Source: Malurus cyaneus samueli
Taxonomy: Eukaryota > Chordata > Aves > Passeriformes > Maluridae
Direction: 5' to 3'
Assembly: GCA_009741485.1 (NCBI GenBank)
Contig: CM019214.1
Coordinates: 2,624,566-2,688,565, forward strand
DNA: 64,000 bases
The translations under genes and the position numbers were made by a program. Positions 12,936 through 25,415 of this stretch are shown piece after piece (position 1 is the stretch's first letter; the number at the start of each line of letters is the position of its first letter). The notes beneath the pieces are model-generated. The model did not search any database. It saw only the letters and a list, made by a program, of their open reading frames with translations, and had not been told where the DNA came from.

Positions 12936-14206
12936 TGTTTTCAGCTATTCCTCCTCATCATGTGTGGAACAGTGATCTGGAGGAAATGTTTTCTTTCATG
13001 TAAATTCAGAGCTTCAGTTTCTTCTCAGTGAACAGCCATTAATTCCTTAAGTGCAGAGACCTGTGCTTGGAAAGTACTTGTTGGAATTGAGAGAAAGATG
13101 CTCTGACATTTCTTTAAGTCAATTTCTGTTGTAATTCTTGTAGGAAATGATAGCAAGTTGTTCAAGAATGTGAGGGCAGTTTGCCCTGCTGCTCCTCCCC
13201 TGCACTCAAGGTCTCTTTTGTCATTGTTGCCACGCTGGGTCTCTGGACCATAGCTGTGATCAAATTCTCTTTGTGTGAGGAACCATAGAAATGGATTGTG
13301 TGTCACAGCCCTTGCCACAAAGACAGCAATTTAGCAGGGGAGGACAAAAAGGGGTAGCTGAGGTTACAGAGACATGCTGAGGCTTATTAAAGTCACCCAG
13401 GGAGCTGCAGGAAGGGGCAGCCATAGGACCATAAGCTTCAAGTCCCAATTGCCCTGTAAAGCTACTGACAGAGGTTTCTTTTTAAAGGAAGACTCTCATC
13501 ATAAAAAGAAAATGTTAGTTTTGAAACTTTTCTTGCTAAAGGATCTTTAGGAATGGCAGACAGAAAAGAAACTGAAAAATCCTAGATGGTTCATTTGAAG
13601 AAGAATTAGGTGTAAAACTCCTTGAAACAGACTTAAAATGAGACTTGGACCACTTTTAGTGACATTCTCCTAGTTACCAGCAGATTCAGTGGAAGTTTCC
13701 TATTGTTTCCTTACGTTTAGATAACAAACACAGCTCTACACTGATAGGTCATAAAAATGGTACAGAAAAAAAATTTTTCTCACAGTGACTTCTTGTAAAT
13801 GAAATTATATCAGTATATTTATTAGAAACAGTACTTTCAGTTGGACTGGGGAATGCAATTACATCAAAGAGAATCTGACCCTATATAATAAATTTGAGTT
13901 TTTATCAATATGAGAATTTATTGGCAGATAGAGAAATCAGAAGTAGAAAGAAACACAAGAAGCAGTCTTGGAAAAAACTTACAGGTATATGCTACAAGTC
14001 TACAGTTTATAATGATGCTAAACAGACAAGAGAGTAAAATGAGCAGACAGAGGGGTGAGAACTATGAAGTGGAGAACAATGTGAATGAGGCTCAAATAAA
14101 TCTTTACTGACTTTATTGACATTGCTATTCATACCAAAGTTTAGTAGGAATATATGTCCAAATATTTATATACTTCCCCAGTTATATGATGTTTTTCCCT
14201 AACTAG
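12936..14206. other. unique sequence, nothing identified
   Basis: No recognisable gene or repeat. Short open frames on the minus strand at 13025-13450 show no family motif. Confidence 0.4.
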
Positions 14207-14278
14207 GTCTTCCAGAACAGCTGGAAAATCTGCCTCAAGAAACAGTTCAAGTCCTGCTCATTATCTTCAAAAAGTTAG
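14207..14278 (+). other. exon-like segment with good splice signals
   Basis: A 72-nt stretch, a multiple of three. It is preceded by a pyrimidine-containing acceptor (ttttccctaactag) and followed by a near-consensus donor (AG then gtaagtat). Two of three frames are open. One frame reads LPEQLENLPQETVQVLLIIF, helix-like; another reads a Ser-rich peptide beginning SSRTAGKSASRNSSS. I cannot tie either to a known protein, and good splice consensus pairs occur by chance in 64 kb. Treat this as a candidate only. Confidence 0.15.
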
Positions 14279-14284
14279 GTAAGT

Positions 14285-17200
14285 ATTTGCCTCATTTGCA
14301 GGTAGTGTCTTTTTGAAATATCTTGGCACAGACAGATGGTTTTGTTTTAGTTATAAAACAAAATTCTAGAGAAATTCTGTGAGATTTGAGTAAATCCATG
14401 ATTCCTTACACTTAAAACATGAAACTTAAACATCTAAGATAGATACAACATGTAATAAATTGTACACAATTTCTGTTAAAAAAAAAGATTCTTGTAGACT
14501 CAGAGTGTTCACTGAGGTGTGTTAATTGCCTTGGTAATTTCAACTATAATTAAAATGTCTTATCTGCTGCATTTTTAAAATTATATTTGTATTTTTTACC
14601 AACACAAATACAAGAAAAGTTAATAGAAAATTGCCAGCCATGAATTATGAGTTCTAAACTTGTATTCCACTGGCTGTTATGCCACCTTTTAATAAGTAAA
14701 CCAAGCAACAGTTTCCACTTCACTGAGAAGGACTCATTTTTGTAATGTATACCAATTAGGATATCAACATATTCAATGTTCTTATTCAATATCTTGTTCT
14801 CTTTCAATATTTCTATATTATTGCAAACTCATTTAAACAGTTGTGTGGTAAAAACATTTATTTTACAGAAGAGAGAATGAAATCATAAAAATATTTCTAT
14901 ATCTCAAAAAAACCAGGTCCATTTCTTTGAAATGAAATGGGCTGATTAAAAATTTTTCTAGTGCAATGTTAACATTTAGATTTAATTTTTCTTTCTCAGA
15001 ATGTAAAGAAATAAAAAACTAACATGATTTTCCACCATATGGCAGTGCTGGCTTCTGAGCTGTTCTTGTGCTAGGCACTTTACTGTCTCTTCTATTCTGT
15101 CCTGAAGATGTTACTGTTCAGCAGAACCCTGCTTCATTTGTTCCTCGAATTTTAGTTCAAACAAACAAGATAGGCATGTAGCACTGGTAAGGGACAGCAT
15201 GGTCTTGCTATACAAAGGTGGGGCAATATTTGATGTGAGAATTTTTTTCACTTGCCCAATTAGAGTCCTCATTAACACATAGGCCTTTTGAAGAGAATAA
15301 GCTCAGATAACACCATAAAGTCTCATTTATCAAGGTCCACATTGTGTAGCTTACAATGTTTCTCCTGGCTGCTGCAGGAAATGAACTGCTCATGATGACA
15401 ATCAAATGCTCTATACCTGCTAGGCTTTGTCTGTGCCAGATGGATTTTGCTACAAGTGAATCATTAGATCATCAGTCTCATCCCAACTCTGCCTGGGACA
15501 AGATCTGGTTGGAGGATGCATGTAGTTATTATATACCTGGTTATAAAACCAATGTGTTTTGGTTTTGGGTGCTGGGTCAGCTCTTTCCTTTTTGCCTCTT
15601 AAGTTTGGTGGTTTTGTCATCGGACAGAAAGGGCATGGTTGTTCCAGGATTTGAACGTTGAATATTTTCCCCTTTTCTGACCAACCTCTCCTTTGAACAT
15701 ATTTTATGCCTGTGGTCATTTTGTTTGATTGCAAACTTAGAGAGAAAAAAAAAGGAGAGAAGTAACATCATGTCAACAGTGGAACTGTTCAAATCCTGTG
15801 TTTGATGACTTAGACAAGGAGATGTCGTGTCCCGAGAGGTCTCTGGTGAGATGACTGAGCTGCTCATTAATTATTTGCTAAATTGCTTGAGTTACTAAGG
15901 TAAAAGGAGCCCTGCTGGTGCTCTACAGCCTACTGGACTGTAATTTTTGTGCATTTAGTAATGCAGAAAATACCTGAGTTACCAAGCTGGACTTCTGAGA
16001 GCAGCAATGCAACCAGGATCTGACTTGCACAAGAGCTGTTTCCTTGAGTCAGACTTTTCAACGTGAAAAGAAATTAATACTTTAAAAGGATTTGCACTTG
16101 AGAAGACTTCTAGAAAGTTCAGACAGTTGGTTTTTATGCCCTACAAATGCTTTTGAGGGAAGTGAGCCATTTCAGGGTCACACACTACATCTGTGGGAGC
16201 AAACAGGAGACTTTCTAAACACCATGTGTAATGACCTGCCCCACAAAGGTGAGAGTAACCCAGTTTCTTGTTAATGCATCCCTTGGGGCAGATTAGAGTG
16301 AAACAACACCTAATGATTGCTGTTTGTGCATATATATTTTTATGTGTGTATTGTGTGTATATATACACACACATATATATGTAGGGTCGATTTTAGAACA
16401 GTTTAGTTGCAATGGAAAGCAGGTATGTAAACATTTTGGTTATTCCTATCTATAGTAATATATCAATATGAAAGCATAAAAATATTACTTGAGAAAATGA
16501 ATAAGGAAAAGAAAGAAAAAGGATAAGAGTAGAAAGATGCAGCATCACCACCCATGGGTCTGCAATGAAACTTGATTGCTGCTGCTGGTTGAAGTGATGG
16601 TTTTAATCTGTCCTGATCCATCAGGGGTCAGGGAAGAAACCCTAAAATCACAAATTCTGATGAGTTAAAATGCACTCAGACTGGTGGGAACACCGAAGTA
16701 CCTCCCCTGTATATGGGGTGAGTTTTATGCTGTCTCTTGCAACAGACTCTGGATCTGCTGCACACCTTTGGATGGTGGGCAGTCCTCTCTCTGTGGAAGG
16801 CTTCAGGAGTGGCTCTGGGGTGTTTCAGGGGTCTCTGATGGTTTGTGGCACCTCCTCAGCCACCTCTCACATCAGCACAGTTGAACCAGCAGTGCCCCAT
16901 CAGACCTTCCCTGCAGGGAGAGGGGATTTGCACAACTGAGTCTCTCACAGCGTGGAACCCTTGGTTCATTCCAAGTATTGTGCTGGTTTCCTAGCACATT
17001 GAAGTAAATATGATTCAACTTCACATTGACTTCCCGGGGTGTCTACAGATCCCAAAATAAATTTTATATTCACATTGCACCTAATGCTGACACACTCATT
17101 CAATGAGCACTTACTGCAGATGAGAGTTTTGTATGGATAAAGTGTGTATAAAGCTCTTAAAATGATGAAGGGTACTCAAAGCTCTCTGATAGCAAACCTG

Positions 17201-17359
17201 TCATCCATGGAATTGCTTCAGGAGGAACCCCTACAGGGAACCAGAAGGAGTGGGGGGCTGTGTGTTGAATAAGATGTGCTACAGAGCATTTTCTGTGATC
17301 CACAGGGAATGCAGAACATTGGCACTGCAAACTGCACGAAGGCCATTTATAATGATGAA
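14285..17359. other. unique sequence with a TG/TA microsatellite
   Basis: No recognised gene or transposon. At about 16331-16381 there is an alternating purine-pyrimidine tract made of (TG)n and (TA)n runs with a small inverted symmetry (tgtgtatatatacaca). A GC-richer patch at 16540-16970 has overlapping short open frames without a recognised motif. Confidence 0.45.
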
Positions 17360-17455
17360 TAATAGAATCATATAATCCATTAGAGTGGAAAAAGGCCTCT
17401 AACACCATAATCTCCAACCATTAAAAACCCATGACCACAGTGTTCCCTGTCGAGC
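17360..17455 (-). mobile_element. CR1 LINE 3'-end fragment
   Basis: The + strand reads aatagaatcatataatc, then aaaaaggcctctaacacc, then tccaaccattaaaaacccat. In order this matches the reverse complement of an avian CR1 3' end as I remember it. It is diverged and truncated, with no coding potential. The right boundary is approximate. Confidence 0.7.
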
Positions 17456-20400
17456 TGTTAGCTCAACACTCCTGATGCAGAATCAGGAAAATCCCCCCGG
17501 TGAGACCCTGCTTGCCACACGAAGAGGTGAGTAAAGGCCTCCAAATCCAGATATTGGGAAAATAAGGGCTCTGTGTGTTCCCAAATGCAAAATTCTTGAG
17601 GGACAAAGAAACCAGATCCCCTGTGGTGAGGAGGTATGTCTGCAGAACAGCTCATAGTTATGCATAGACCCAATGTTTGTCTCACACAAACAGAGAACTT
17701 ACAGGCCAGGAAGATTTATTTATACTTAGAAAAACTTTGCATAAATCCATAGTAAAAGGAAGTTTTCTTCAGGGAAACACAAATTGTGAAAAATATTGCC
17801 TAAAGCTTACATGTTATACTCTAAACAAATACAGATTGCTCATAGATAATATGGGTGATATATTGATACATTCAAAATGTGCAAATGTAAAGAGGGACAT
17901 AACAATGTGTGTCCTAAATTTAATCAACCATTAATTAAAGAATCCAGTGAGGTAAGTGATGTCTCCTTTGTTTTGTTTTTTTTTTTTCCCTAAAAGAAGG
18001 AGAAAGGACTGGCTTTATAGTCAGGTAAAGCAGATGCTCTGCCCCACCCCAGGAATCTTGAGGTGTTAAGAAAAAAGTGCTGTGGTTTCTTAGTAATTTT
18101 TGCCAAAGTTATACTTGTCTGTGTATACAAGTAACATTCTGCTGGATCCAGCAGCAGAGATAGATCCAGCAAACCAAGTCAGGTTATGGTTTTGAAGACC
18201 CTAAGCTTCCTTTCTATGCAATGCTGGAACTTGAATTGTTTAGTATTTCTACAGAGAAGTGCTCCAGGCAATTAAAGAGTGGAGAACTTAATTTATCCTT
18301 GAGCAAAGAGCCCCTAGGAGAACCAGCACAGAGAAGAGATCATTGAATTGTTGGCTGTTTCATTTGACAAGAATAAACCACTAGGGAATCTATATTTTTA
18401 CTTGAGATGTAATTCAATTTTATGTTTGATCTCTAATTCAATCTGATTTTCTGCATAATAAAGATACTGGGATTAATGAAATATAAATGGTCAAATGAAA
18501 AGGCAGTTATGTTCTTCTTTGTTTAAGGTTGATACATGACCAGAAGTAGCACCAATCTGATTGGACACTTATAATACAAAAATCACAACATTGATTACTT
18601 CAGAATTGTAGTTTTGCATTCAGGCTGTGATCTGACCTGTTTTGATTTAGTTGAACTGCCCAAGCTTGGTCTGAAGTTGTCTGCAGCATAATTCAGCTAT
18701 CTGATTGCCCTCCAAGTGTGTGATTAAACTATCTGACCTTCCTGTGCTGCTCTTTCTTTTTCTACTCCTTGTTAGATTTGGTTCTGTCCTAACATCCATT
18801 CTCTCATTCCTGCTTTTGATTTCTTTGGTGTAATAATAAACAGCAATTTCTTTCATTGCTTCTCACTCTGTTACTGAAAATAATCCTTGAGACATGTTAC
18901 TTCAAATAAAATTAGTCAAAGCCACTGTTCCACCTCCCTCACTCACAGGAGACTAAATCTGGTGTGAATCTTGTGTTAACAACTCCTCCAGGACATAATC
19001 CTTATACTCAACCCTTGGTTCAAGCTCTTCAGGCTTTGGTTTAATCTAGTTATAAAATATTTGGTTGTTTGTTTTTTTGTTGTTTTTTTTTGTTTGTTTT
19101 TTTTTTTGTTTTCTTTTTTTAACATTTCCATTTGCGAAATGAATTTTATTTTGGTGAAATGTGGGATTTCATCCTGCTGTCTGTGGTCCATGTACACATG
19201 ATGCTGTGAGAGGTGGTCCTTCTGCTCAAAGCACCTGCCAGTGTCAGCAGTCAGAATTAATTAAATCCAGAAGCTGAATTTAATTCACCTTCTAGGATGA
19301 CAAAAATCCTTACCTGCCCTGAAAACAGATAAGGATTTACTGTTAGTCCATTCTGGGTAGCACGGCTCTTTAGCTTTCTGATTTTTTTAAATCAAGTCCG
19401 AGTTTTTATCCAAACCAGCTAGCTGTGCGTGTGCAATAGCAAAACTGTATCTAAAATGCAGATGATCTTTTAGGCTCCCTATGTATTTTACTAATGCTTG
19501 AATCAAATTAATTCTGTGTGCAGTCTGAGTCATTTTGCAATGAACAAGCTGTTATTTATGTTTTAACATTTCCTGAAGAGACAGTTTCTATAGAACATCA
19601 GGAAGCAGCCATAAAATGGATATGGAAAAAAATGGGGACAGAAACAAGGAGATGTTTTTTGCAATTTGTGATGCAGAACCATTCCATAGCAAAAGGTAGG
19701 ATCACATGCAGTAGAAATTGCTGGCTTTTGTGAGTTGGCAGAAAATATAATTAAAATAAAGAAGTGACATCTTATGTGACAGAACCTGAGTAGGCAGCAC
19801 AGCATTTATCACCTCCTGCTCACTAGCTTTTCTTTTTTAAAATTAGTGAGATTTATCTTATATTACGCCTACTCATGGTCTTGTTGGCATGAACGAAAAC
19901 AAAAAAAGAAATGTAGAGATGTAAAATAACACCAGGAGTTACTGCAGTCAACAAAAAGGGACAAATTCATCCCTGATGCTGGGAAATAGAACTGTGCAAG
20001 AGTGGATACAAGCCCTAAAGTGTTTTACTTCCTGGGGTTATTTTTGTTTGTTTTTTAGTTTTGTGTTCATAAAATCTCCTTCTATCTAGGAAAAGCTATA
20101 GATCGAGCTATCTTCTATGAAATGAGAGCTGGACTGAGATCTTGATTTTGGCTGTGTAAATTTATTGTGCCAGAGTCAATGAAATCATTCTGGGTTTATA
20201 CTTGTAAGCCTTTAATCAGAATGTCAGTGAGCAAGAAGATGTGACACCTGAAAATCAATGGTTGGTGTTGCTGTTTTTCTTTCAGGCTGAAAATTTTGAT
20301 ATCTTGCTTGCTTGCTTGGTTTTCTGTGCTGAGTTTTCTGATTCAGCTGGGCTGAGGATTGAGACCAGTAATATTCTCCAGTCAGAGACATGGAATCTGG

Positions 20401-21002
20401 GAGGTTTCTGAAAACAAAACCAAACCAAATCAAAGCAAACCAAACTTAACTTACCACAGTTTAATTTTAGAAGACTCACAGAATCAATGATTTGAAATTC
20501 TGGATGACAGAACTTTAAAAAGCAAATGAAGGAGTGCTGTCACAGAAATTTGCAGATAAGAGGAGCAGAGCAGGGAAGAAGGTGAATAATTTTATGCATG
20601 TATTTATTAAAGCAGAGCCTGTAAAAGAGCTCAAGTAAATCTACATGGAGTGGGTGGAAAAATTGGAAGCAGGATCCTTAGAATAACTGTACATACAAGG
20701 TTTTAAAATTCTACTTTTAGGAAGGCAGTGAGGTGAGAGAAAAGGGTGATCAGTATTCAGGCTTTAATTTTTTATGTTGTTTCTGATGAGTCACTTTCCA
20801 ATACCCACACTTGAAGAATGCCTCTGACTGTACCCTCGGGTGCATGGAAGCACATAATTATTGGTGTTGATACAGTGATACCTCATTGGTGAATGGGATG
20901 AAGGCCAACACCCCTTCCCATGGTCCCTAAGGTGCCACTTAACACCAAAAGTCAAGGCAACCATTACCTGCAGCCCAGAGAGAACAAAACCAGCTCTTGT
21001 CC
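17456..21002. other. unique sequence with T-rich simple repeat
   Basis: No gene recognised. A T/GT-rich low-complexity tract covers 19062-19121. A shorter T run is at about 17974-17988, and a CAAA-rich patch at about 20407-20446. Confidence 0.45.
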
Positions 21003-21538
21003 TGTTGCCTTGAAAGGCCAGTTTTTAATAATGACACAGACACGGTTAAGGGGACAAAAAGGGTTTTACCTCGGGATTTGGGATCCCAGGTGCACAACTT
21101 GATGGCAGAATGCACACCCGTGTACAGCACGGGTACAAGTTTTATAGGTTTCAGGAATTAGCATATCTATCTAGGATTCCCCAATAAGATACAAGTTTTA
21201 TAGGTTTCAGGAATTAGCATATCTATCTAGGATTCCCCAATAAGAAACTTCACAAATGCAGTAATGTCCCCCTATTCTAATGAATCCCCCCAGATGAGGC
21301 ACAGCCCAGTTTACACAAGATGTTCTGGACAGAAGGCTTCACCCAAGGCTGAGCTCGGGTCTAAGATAGCACAGGGCACACTGAGCCCTTCCTCAGGATG
21401 TTTGGTCTCTCTGCTCAGCAGAACTCCTAAACTGAGCTGGAATATCAGGAATTACAAACATGTGGGCTAAGGGGTACAGGGGGATGCACAGAGGGTACAG
21501 AAAGTGTAAAAAGGAAAAGCAAAAATCATCAGGCATCA
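21003..21538 (-). mobile_element. LTR-like element, family V copy 1
   Basis: A 536-bp element whose ends on the + strand are TGTTGCC and GGCATCA, nearly perfect inverted 7-mers, as expected for LTR termini. A second copy is at 35070-35630. The minus strand carries TATA boxes (CCTATAAAACTTG) in its first part and an ATTAAA polyadenylation-type signal near its end (about 21020), so the sense strand is taken as minus. It contains a 56-bp tandem duplication (21134-21189 and 21190-21245). The flanks (ttgtcc and gttcct) do not form a clean target duplication, so the insertion mechanism is less certain than for the other LTRs here. Confidence 0.72.
21134..21245. repeat. 56-bp tandem duplication inside family V LTR
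   Basis: Two adjacent near-identical units (21134-21189, 21190-21245), each starting tacaagttttatagg and ending ccccaataaga. Each unit contains the reverse complement of a TATA box (ttttatagg). The same duplication is in the other family-V copy (35197-35308), so it predates their dispersal. Confidence 0.92.
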
Positions 21539-24500
21539 GTTCCTTTCTGCCCTCCTGCCTGCTGCACCTAGAGCACTTGACCTGCAGTCATTTGGATACA
21601 AACACACCAAATCTTGAATTTGTGAGAGCTTTGTATGGCCCTTACATGCAAAGCAATAGCGTGGGCTTGTCCTTTTCCAAGCTCTTTTTTTTCCAGCAAC
21701 AAATATCTGTGGTGTGAGTGAGCCCAGTTTGTCTGCATACAGAACATGTACTGTGTGTTGTGTTCTTTGGGCTTTCAGAAAGGATTTAGCACTACACAGA
21801 CCTAGAAAAAAGGCACATGAATGCAGCACTGCACTTTGTACAGCACCTCGGTGCACATTTCACTGTGAAAAAAGGAAGGTAACAGGATCAATGCTCAGGA
21901 GTTCACTGTGTGATTTCACTCTGCACTGAGTGCAATGGGAGTTTTGGATGAATGGCTGTTCTGCTGTACAATTCCATTACCCTGTGCTCATTATCTTGCC
22001 TGTCGTTTTTACTTATTAAGTGAGCCATCCTCAGACCATCTGTGTTTTTGTAGAAGCACCTTGCAGCCTTGGAAGTAAACCTCATAAAAGCCTAGTAAAA
22101 CATCTGTGACCATTTGCTGGCTATCAAGATATTTTAGGACATTAAAAATCAAGCTGTGTGGATAGCATGAGGTTGTGGAATGTGCAGGATATTTATCACA
22201 AAGTGTAAGGTGGCTGAATGTTTGGTAAGATCTCTTGTATAGCAGTGCACTCTTTTAAGGGTATCTCTAGCAATGATGTGATTGTTTTATGTAGAGATCT
22301 GTGACAAACAGCCCTGCTGCCTTCCTGCAAGTTACCAGTCTTAAAGTCATTCACATTCATTCATGTTCTCATGATCAGGGTATTGGCAACAACAATGAAT
22401 TTGACGGGAAAAAAAAAAAAAAAGGAAAAACATTTGCAATTGCAAGTTATAAACTGACATGTCTCATTTAAGCAGTGTCACTTACAACCAAATATTTAGA
22501 CTCCATATCAGGATAATGAAAAAACATTTTCAGGAGTGTGATGGTGCTTCTGTCTAATTGACACTTGTACTTCCCTGCAGATGAGGAGGATAAAGTTGCA
22601 CAGAAGTATGAGCAAGTGAACAGCCCGAGTCCCTGCAGGCTTGACACACTGTGTGGACAGTGCTTAAATCATCTTTTACTCTTCTTGCTAAATTCTTTTG
22701 CTAATAAAGAGATGGGTGAATACATAGTTTGTCACCTAGCAACCCCAGATGAGTGCTCAGAACAGTTTTTGAATGAATGGTTGCCGATGGATTCTTAAAA
22801 ATAGGTGTTTTGTTTTGTTTGGTTTGTACAAGTGAAAGGTGTGGTCACCCATATGTGCTTGTGTGAAATGATAAGCAGGAAACTGAAGGGAGAGTGACAC
22901 AGAAGAGGAAATAAAAATGGAATCATATGGTGTAATTGGCATGCATATATATAGAACTTCTGCTTCTATTCTTTTAAGCCAGCTCTGCATGAATTTGCAT
23001 GACATACCTCAAGTTCTCTGCCTGTTCCATGGCATGCTACTCAAATTTTTTCCTACAGAAGGAATGGGAACATAGATACTTTGGTATGTTAAAAAAGTCA
23101 CTGTTATCCCAGAGCAGGCTGATGTCCTGCAACAATTAAAAACCCTTTTAGTCTTTCAGAGTTGGGTGTCCTTAGTACTCCCTCCACAATGATCCAATGA
23201 TGCAAAGCACCTTCATGAGTGTTTTAACTGACCACCAGCAATTTCCTCCCAAAGAACTGTCTCTTGGTGACAAAACCAATGGAGTGGTTTTACAAGGCCC
23301 TGCTGCCATCTTACATGTTGTGGGATGTTCCTATGAGAAAAGAAGCAGTTTCATGTTATAACCAACTTTGTTTGGGACACTGTATCCCACCTCAACAGCT
23401 TGGCAGATTGTGTTAATAAATGTCGCTCTCTTTGTCTATTCAGGTCTCTCTCAATGATGAAATAGTCCTTTTCGAGAACACTTATTTTCTCCATGTTCGA
23501 GAACCACAGCACAGCACAGCAACCCATCCCATCTTCTCCTTACTGATCTTCAGTCTCCATTTTTTTTTCTTACATCTGCTCACCCTCCTGCTCTGTTTTT
23601 TCCCAGTGCATGATACTAAAACTAAATACTAACAACCTAAAGCTAACATGGCGCCCCCCCCATCTTGTTTTGAATTCTTCTTAAATACCAGATAATAAGT
23701 CATCACAGAGGTGTAACCAACCTGTGCAATTGGCCCAGGCCTGATGGGCAGCCTGTCCATCGACCTCAGAGCCATGATGGATTGGCTCTAAAACACAGGG
23801 GTTTGGGCTCCTTTTGCTGGAGAAGAAGGAGAAAGCTTCTAGAACTTCCTCACAGGAGCCATCTTTGTGGCTTCTTGGTCCCATCCCTCCACCACCAAAA
23901 ATTGGACCATGACAGAGCTCTCACTGTAAATTGGCCCTGTGCTGAGGGCATGATTTTATATGTTTGTGCCCAGTAAGGAAGAGAGAGGTTGATTTCTTTA
24001 GAAACCCAAAGCTTCTGATTTCCCCAAACTTAAAAGCCAAAAGCACTGCAGCTGCTATTTATTTTTATAAGAGGAGTCACTTCTTTCATTCATGTGGTAA
24101 TTTAAAGCACATTATTTTGTTCAGTGTAGGCACTTTAAGAATAAAGACAGCACTACAGAATGCTTCTGAAATCTTTGAAAGCTTTCTTGGGATTTTTCTT
24201 TCAGTTTCCAGTGTTTTGTTTGAAAAATAAGAAACATGTTTTTGTGATCAAGCCCATGTTTTGAAGCCTAAACCAGAGGACAAAAGAAATTTTTACAGAA
24301 AGTGGGAGAGAAGTTGGGTGGGTTGGTTAACAACAAGCTGTCATTAATGTTTTTTGGCTCCTCTGGGGTTACCTATATCACAAAGCAGGCTAGTTTTTAT
24401 TTTGTTAATTTGGTAATTAAATAAAGCAGTTATCAGTTGTGGCTGGAGGTTTGGGAAAAGCCATGAGATGAAACCCTTATGGCACAATTGTGTACTGTTG

Positions 24501-24781
24501 GTCTTGATGAAAAATTGTTACTCTCCAGTCTCACTTTCACCAAAGGGAAAAAAGATTTTGGCTGGCTTGTGGCAGCTAATGGGAAGTAAAATCTCAGCAA
24601 GGTTTAGGCAGTTTGCAAAAAGATCTTAGCAAAATTATAAAAATAAAAGTGAGCTTCCCGTGGAGGCAGAAAATGCTTACATCAAAATGTAACTCTGAAG
24701 TTACTGCCTGGGTCCTTTTATGTGTTAGAGACTGAGAGTTTCTTCTGAAAATTCTGCTGGGTTTTTCTAATGCACATTTTA
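21539..24781. other. unique sequence; short A run; one LTR-like patch
   Basis: No gene recognised. There is a 15-base A run at 22409-22423. The 23316-23960 stretch is less AT-rich and includes TTAATAAATGTCGCTCTC, which resembles an LTR polyadenylation region, but no boundaries or target duplication were found. At 22581-22798 an open frame follows an acceptor-like ttccctgcag; no domain was recognised. Confidence 0.4.
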
Positions 24782-24786
24782 AGGTC

Positions 24787-25410
24787 TGTTCTGGTTTGAA
24801 CGAACTCAAATGGGAGCAAAATACTCCCAAGTTCCAGCAAACCTCTCCCCACCTCTCCTTTCCCCACCCGGGTCCCAGAGACAAACTTTTCCACAGAGAG
24901 TAAAGTGAAAAGAAAAGCGAAAAAAACTATTTATTTAAAATTATAAAAACAAACAAACAAAAACCTGTGGAATCAGCTGTTGATCCCAAAGCCTTTCTCT
25001 TCCCTCCTGGGAGTGGCTTCCCCTCCGGGGCCCCCAGAGGGGTTGGACAGAGTCTCTCTCCGGTGGTTCACTGAAGGATCTTTCTCGGCTGTCGTGCCAC
25101 GAGAATCCTCCAATTCTCAGATGACGAAGAAAAAAAAATCGAGGAAAAGCAAGTCCAAAGAAAGGGAGAAAAAGGAGCAGTCCCAGAGAGCAGACAGCTT
25201 CTTTTCCACCGCTGATCCCGAGCCTGCCTCCCGGGAAGCAAAAAAAAAATGTGTGTGTCTTGTCCCTTTCCCTCCCATTGTCCTTGAAGGGAGGAACATC
25301 ACCAAACAAACCAGAGCAGTCTCGACTAATGTATAGTTACAGAAGGGTTGTTTAACTTTCCTCTGACATAAGCAGATGATAGGAATACAATACTCAGCTA
25401 ACCTAGGACA
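24787..25410 (-). mobile_element. solo LTR, family Y copy 1 (5-bp target site)
   Basis: A 624-bp element beginning on the + strand TGTTCTGGTTTG and ending CCTAGGACA, so the sense strand begins TGTCCTAGG and is on the minus strand. It is flanked by exact 5-bp duplications aggtc (24782-24786 and 25411-25415). The sense AATAAA appears as TTTATT at 24930-24935. Further copies are at 33376-33998 and 45269-45873. Long open stretches on both strands inside it recur in the other copies and reflect the shared LTR sequence rather than a gene. An (AAAC)n run is at about 24947-24962. Confidence 0.9.
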
Positions 25411-25415
25411 AGGTC

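Noticed and set aside
16331..16381. TG/TA tract considered as a functional Z-DNA or origin element
   Set aside because: It is a short, ordinary microsatellite with no supporting context.
22581..22798. Open frame after an acceptor-like ttccctgcag, considered as a terminal exon
   Set aside because: No recognised domain, no partner exon and a residue mix that could be chance. Weaker than the 14.2 and 60.0 kb candidates.
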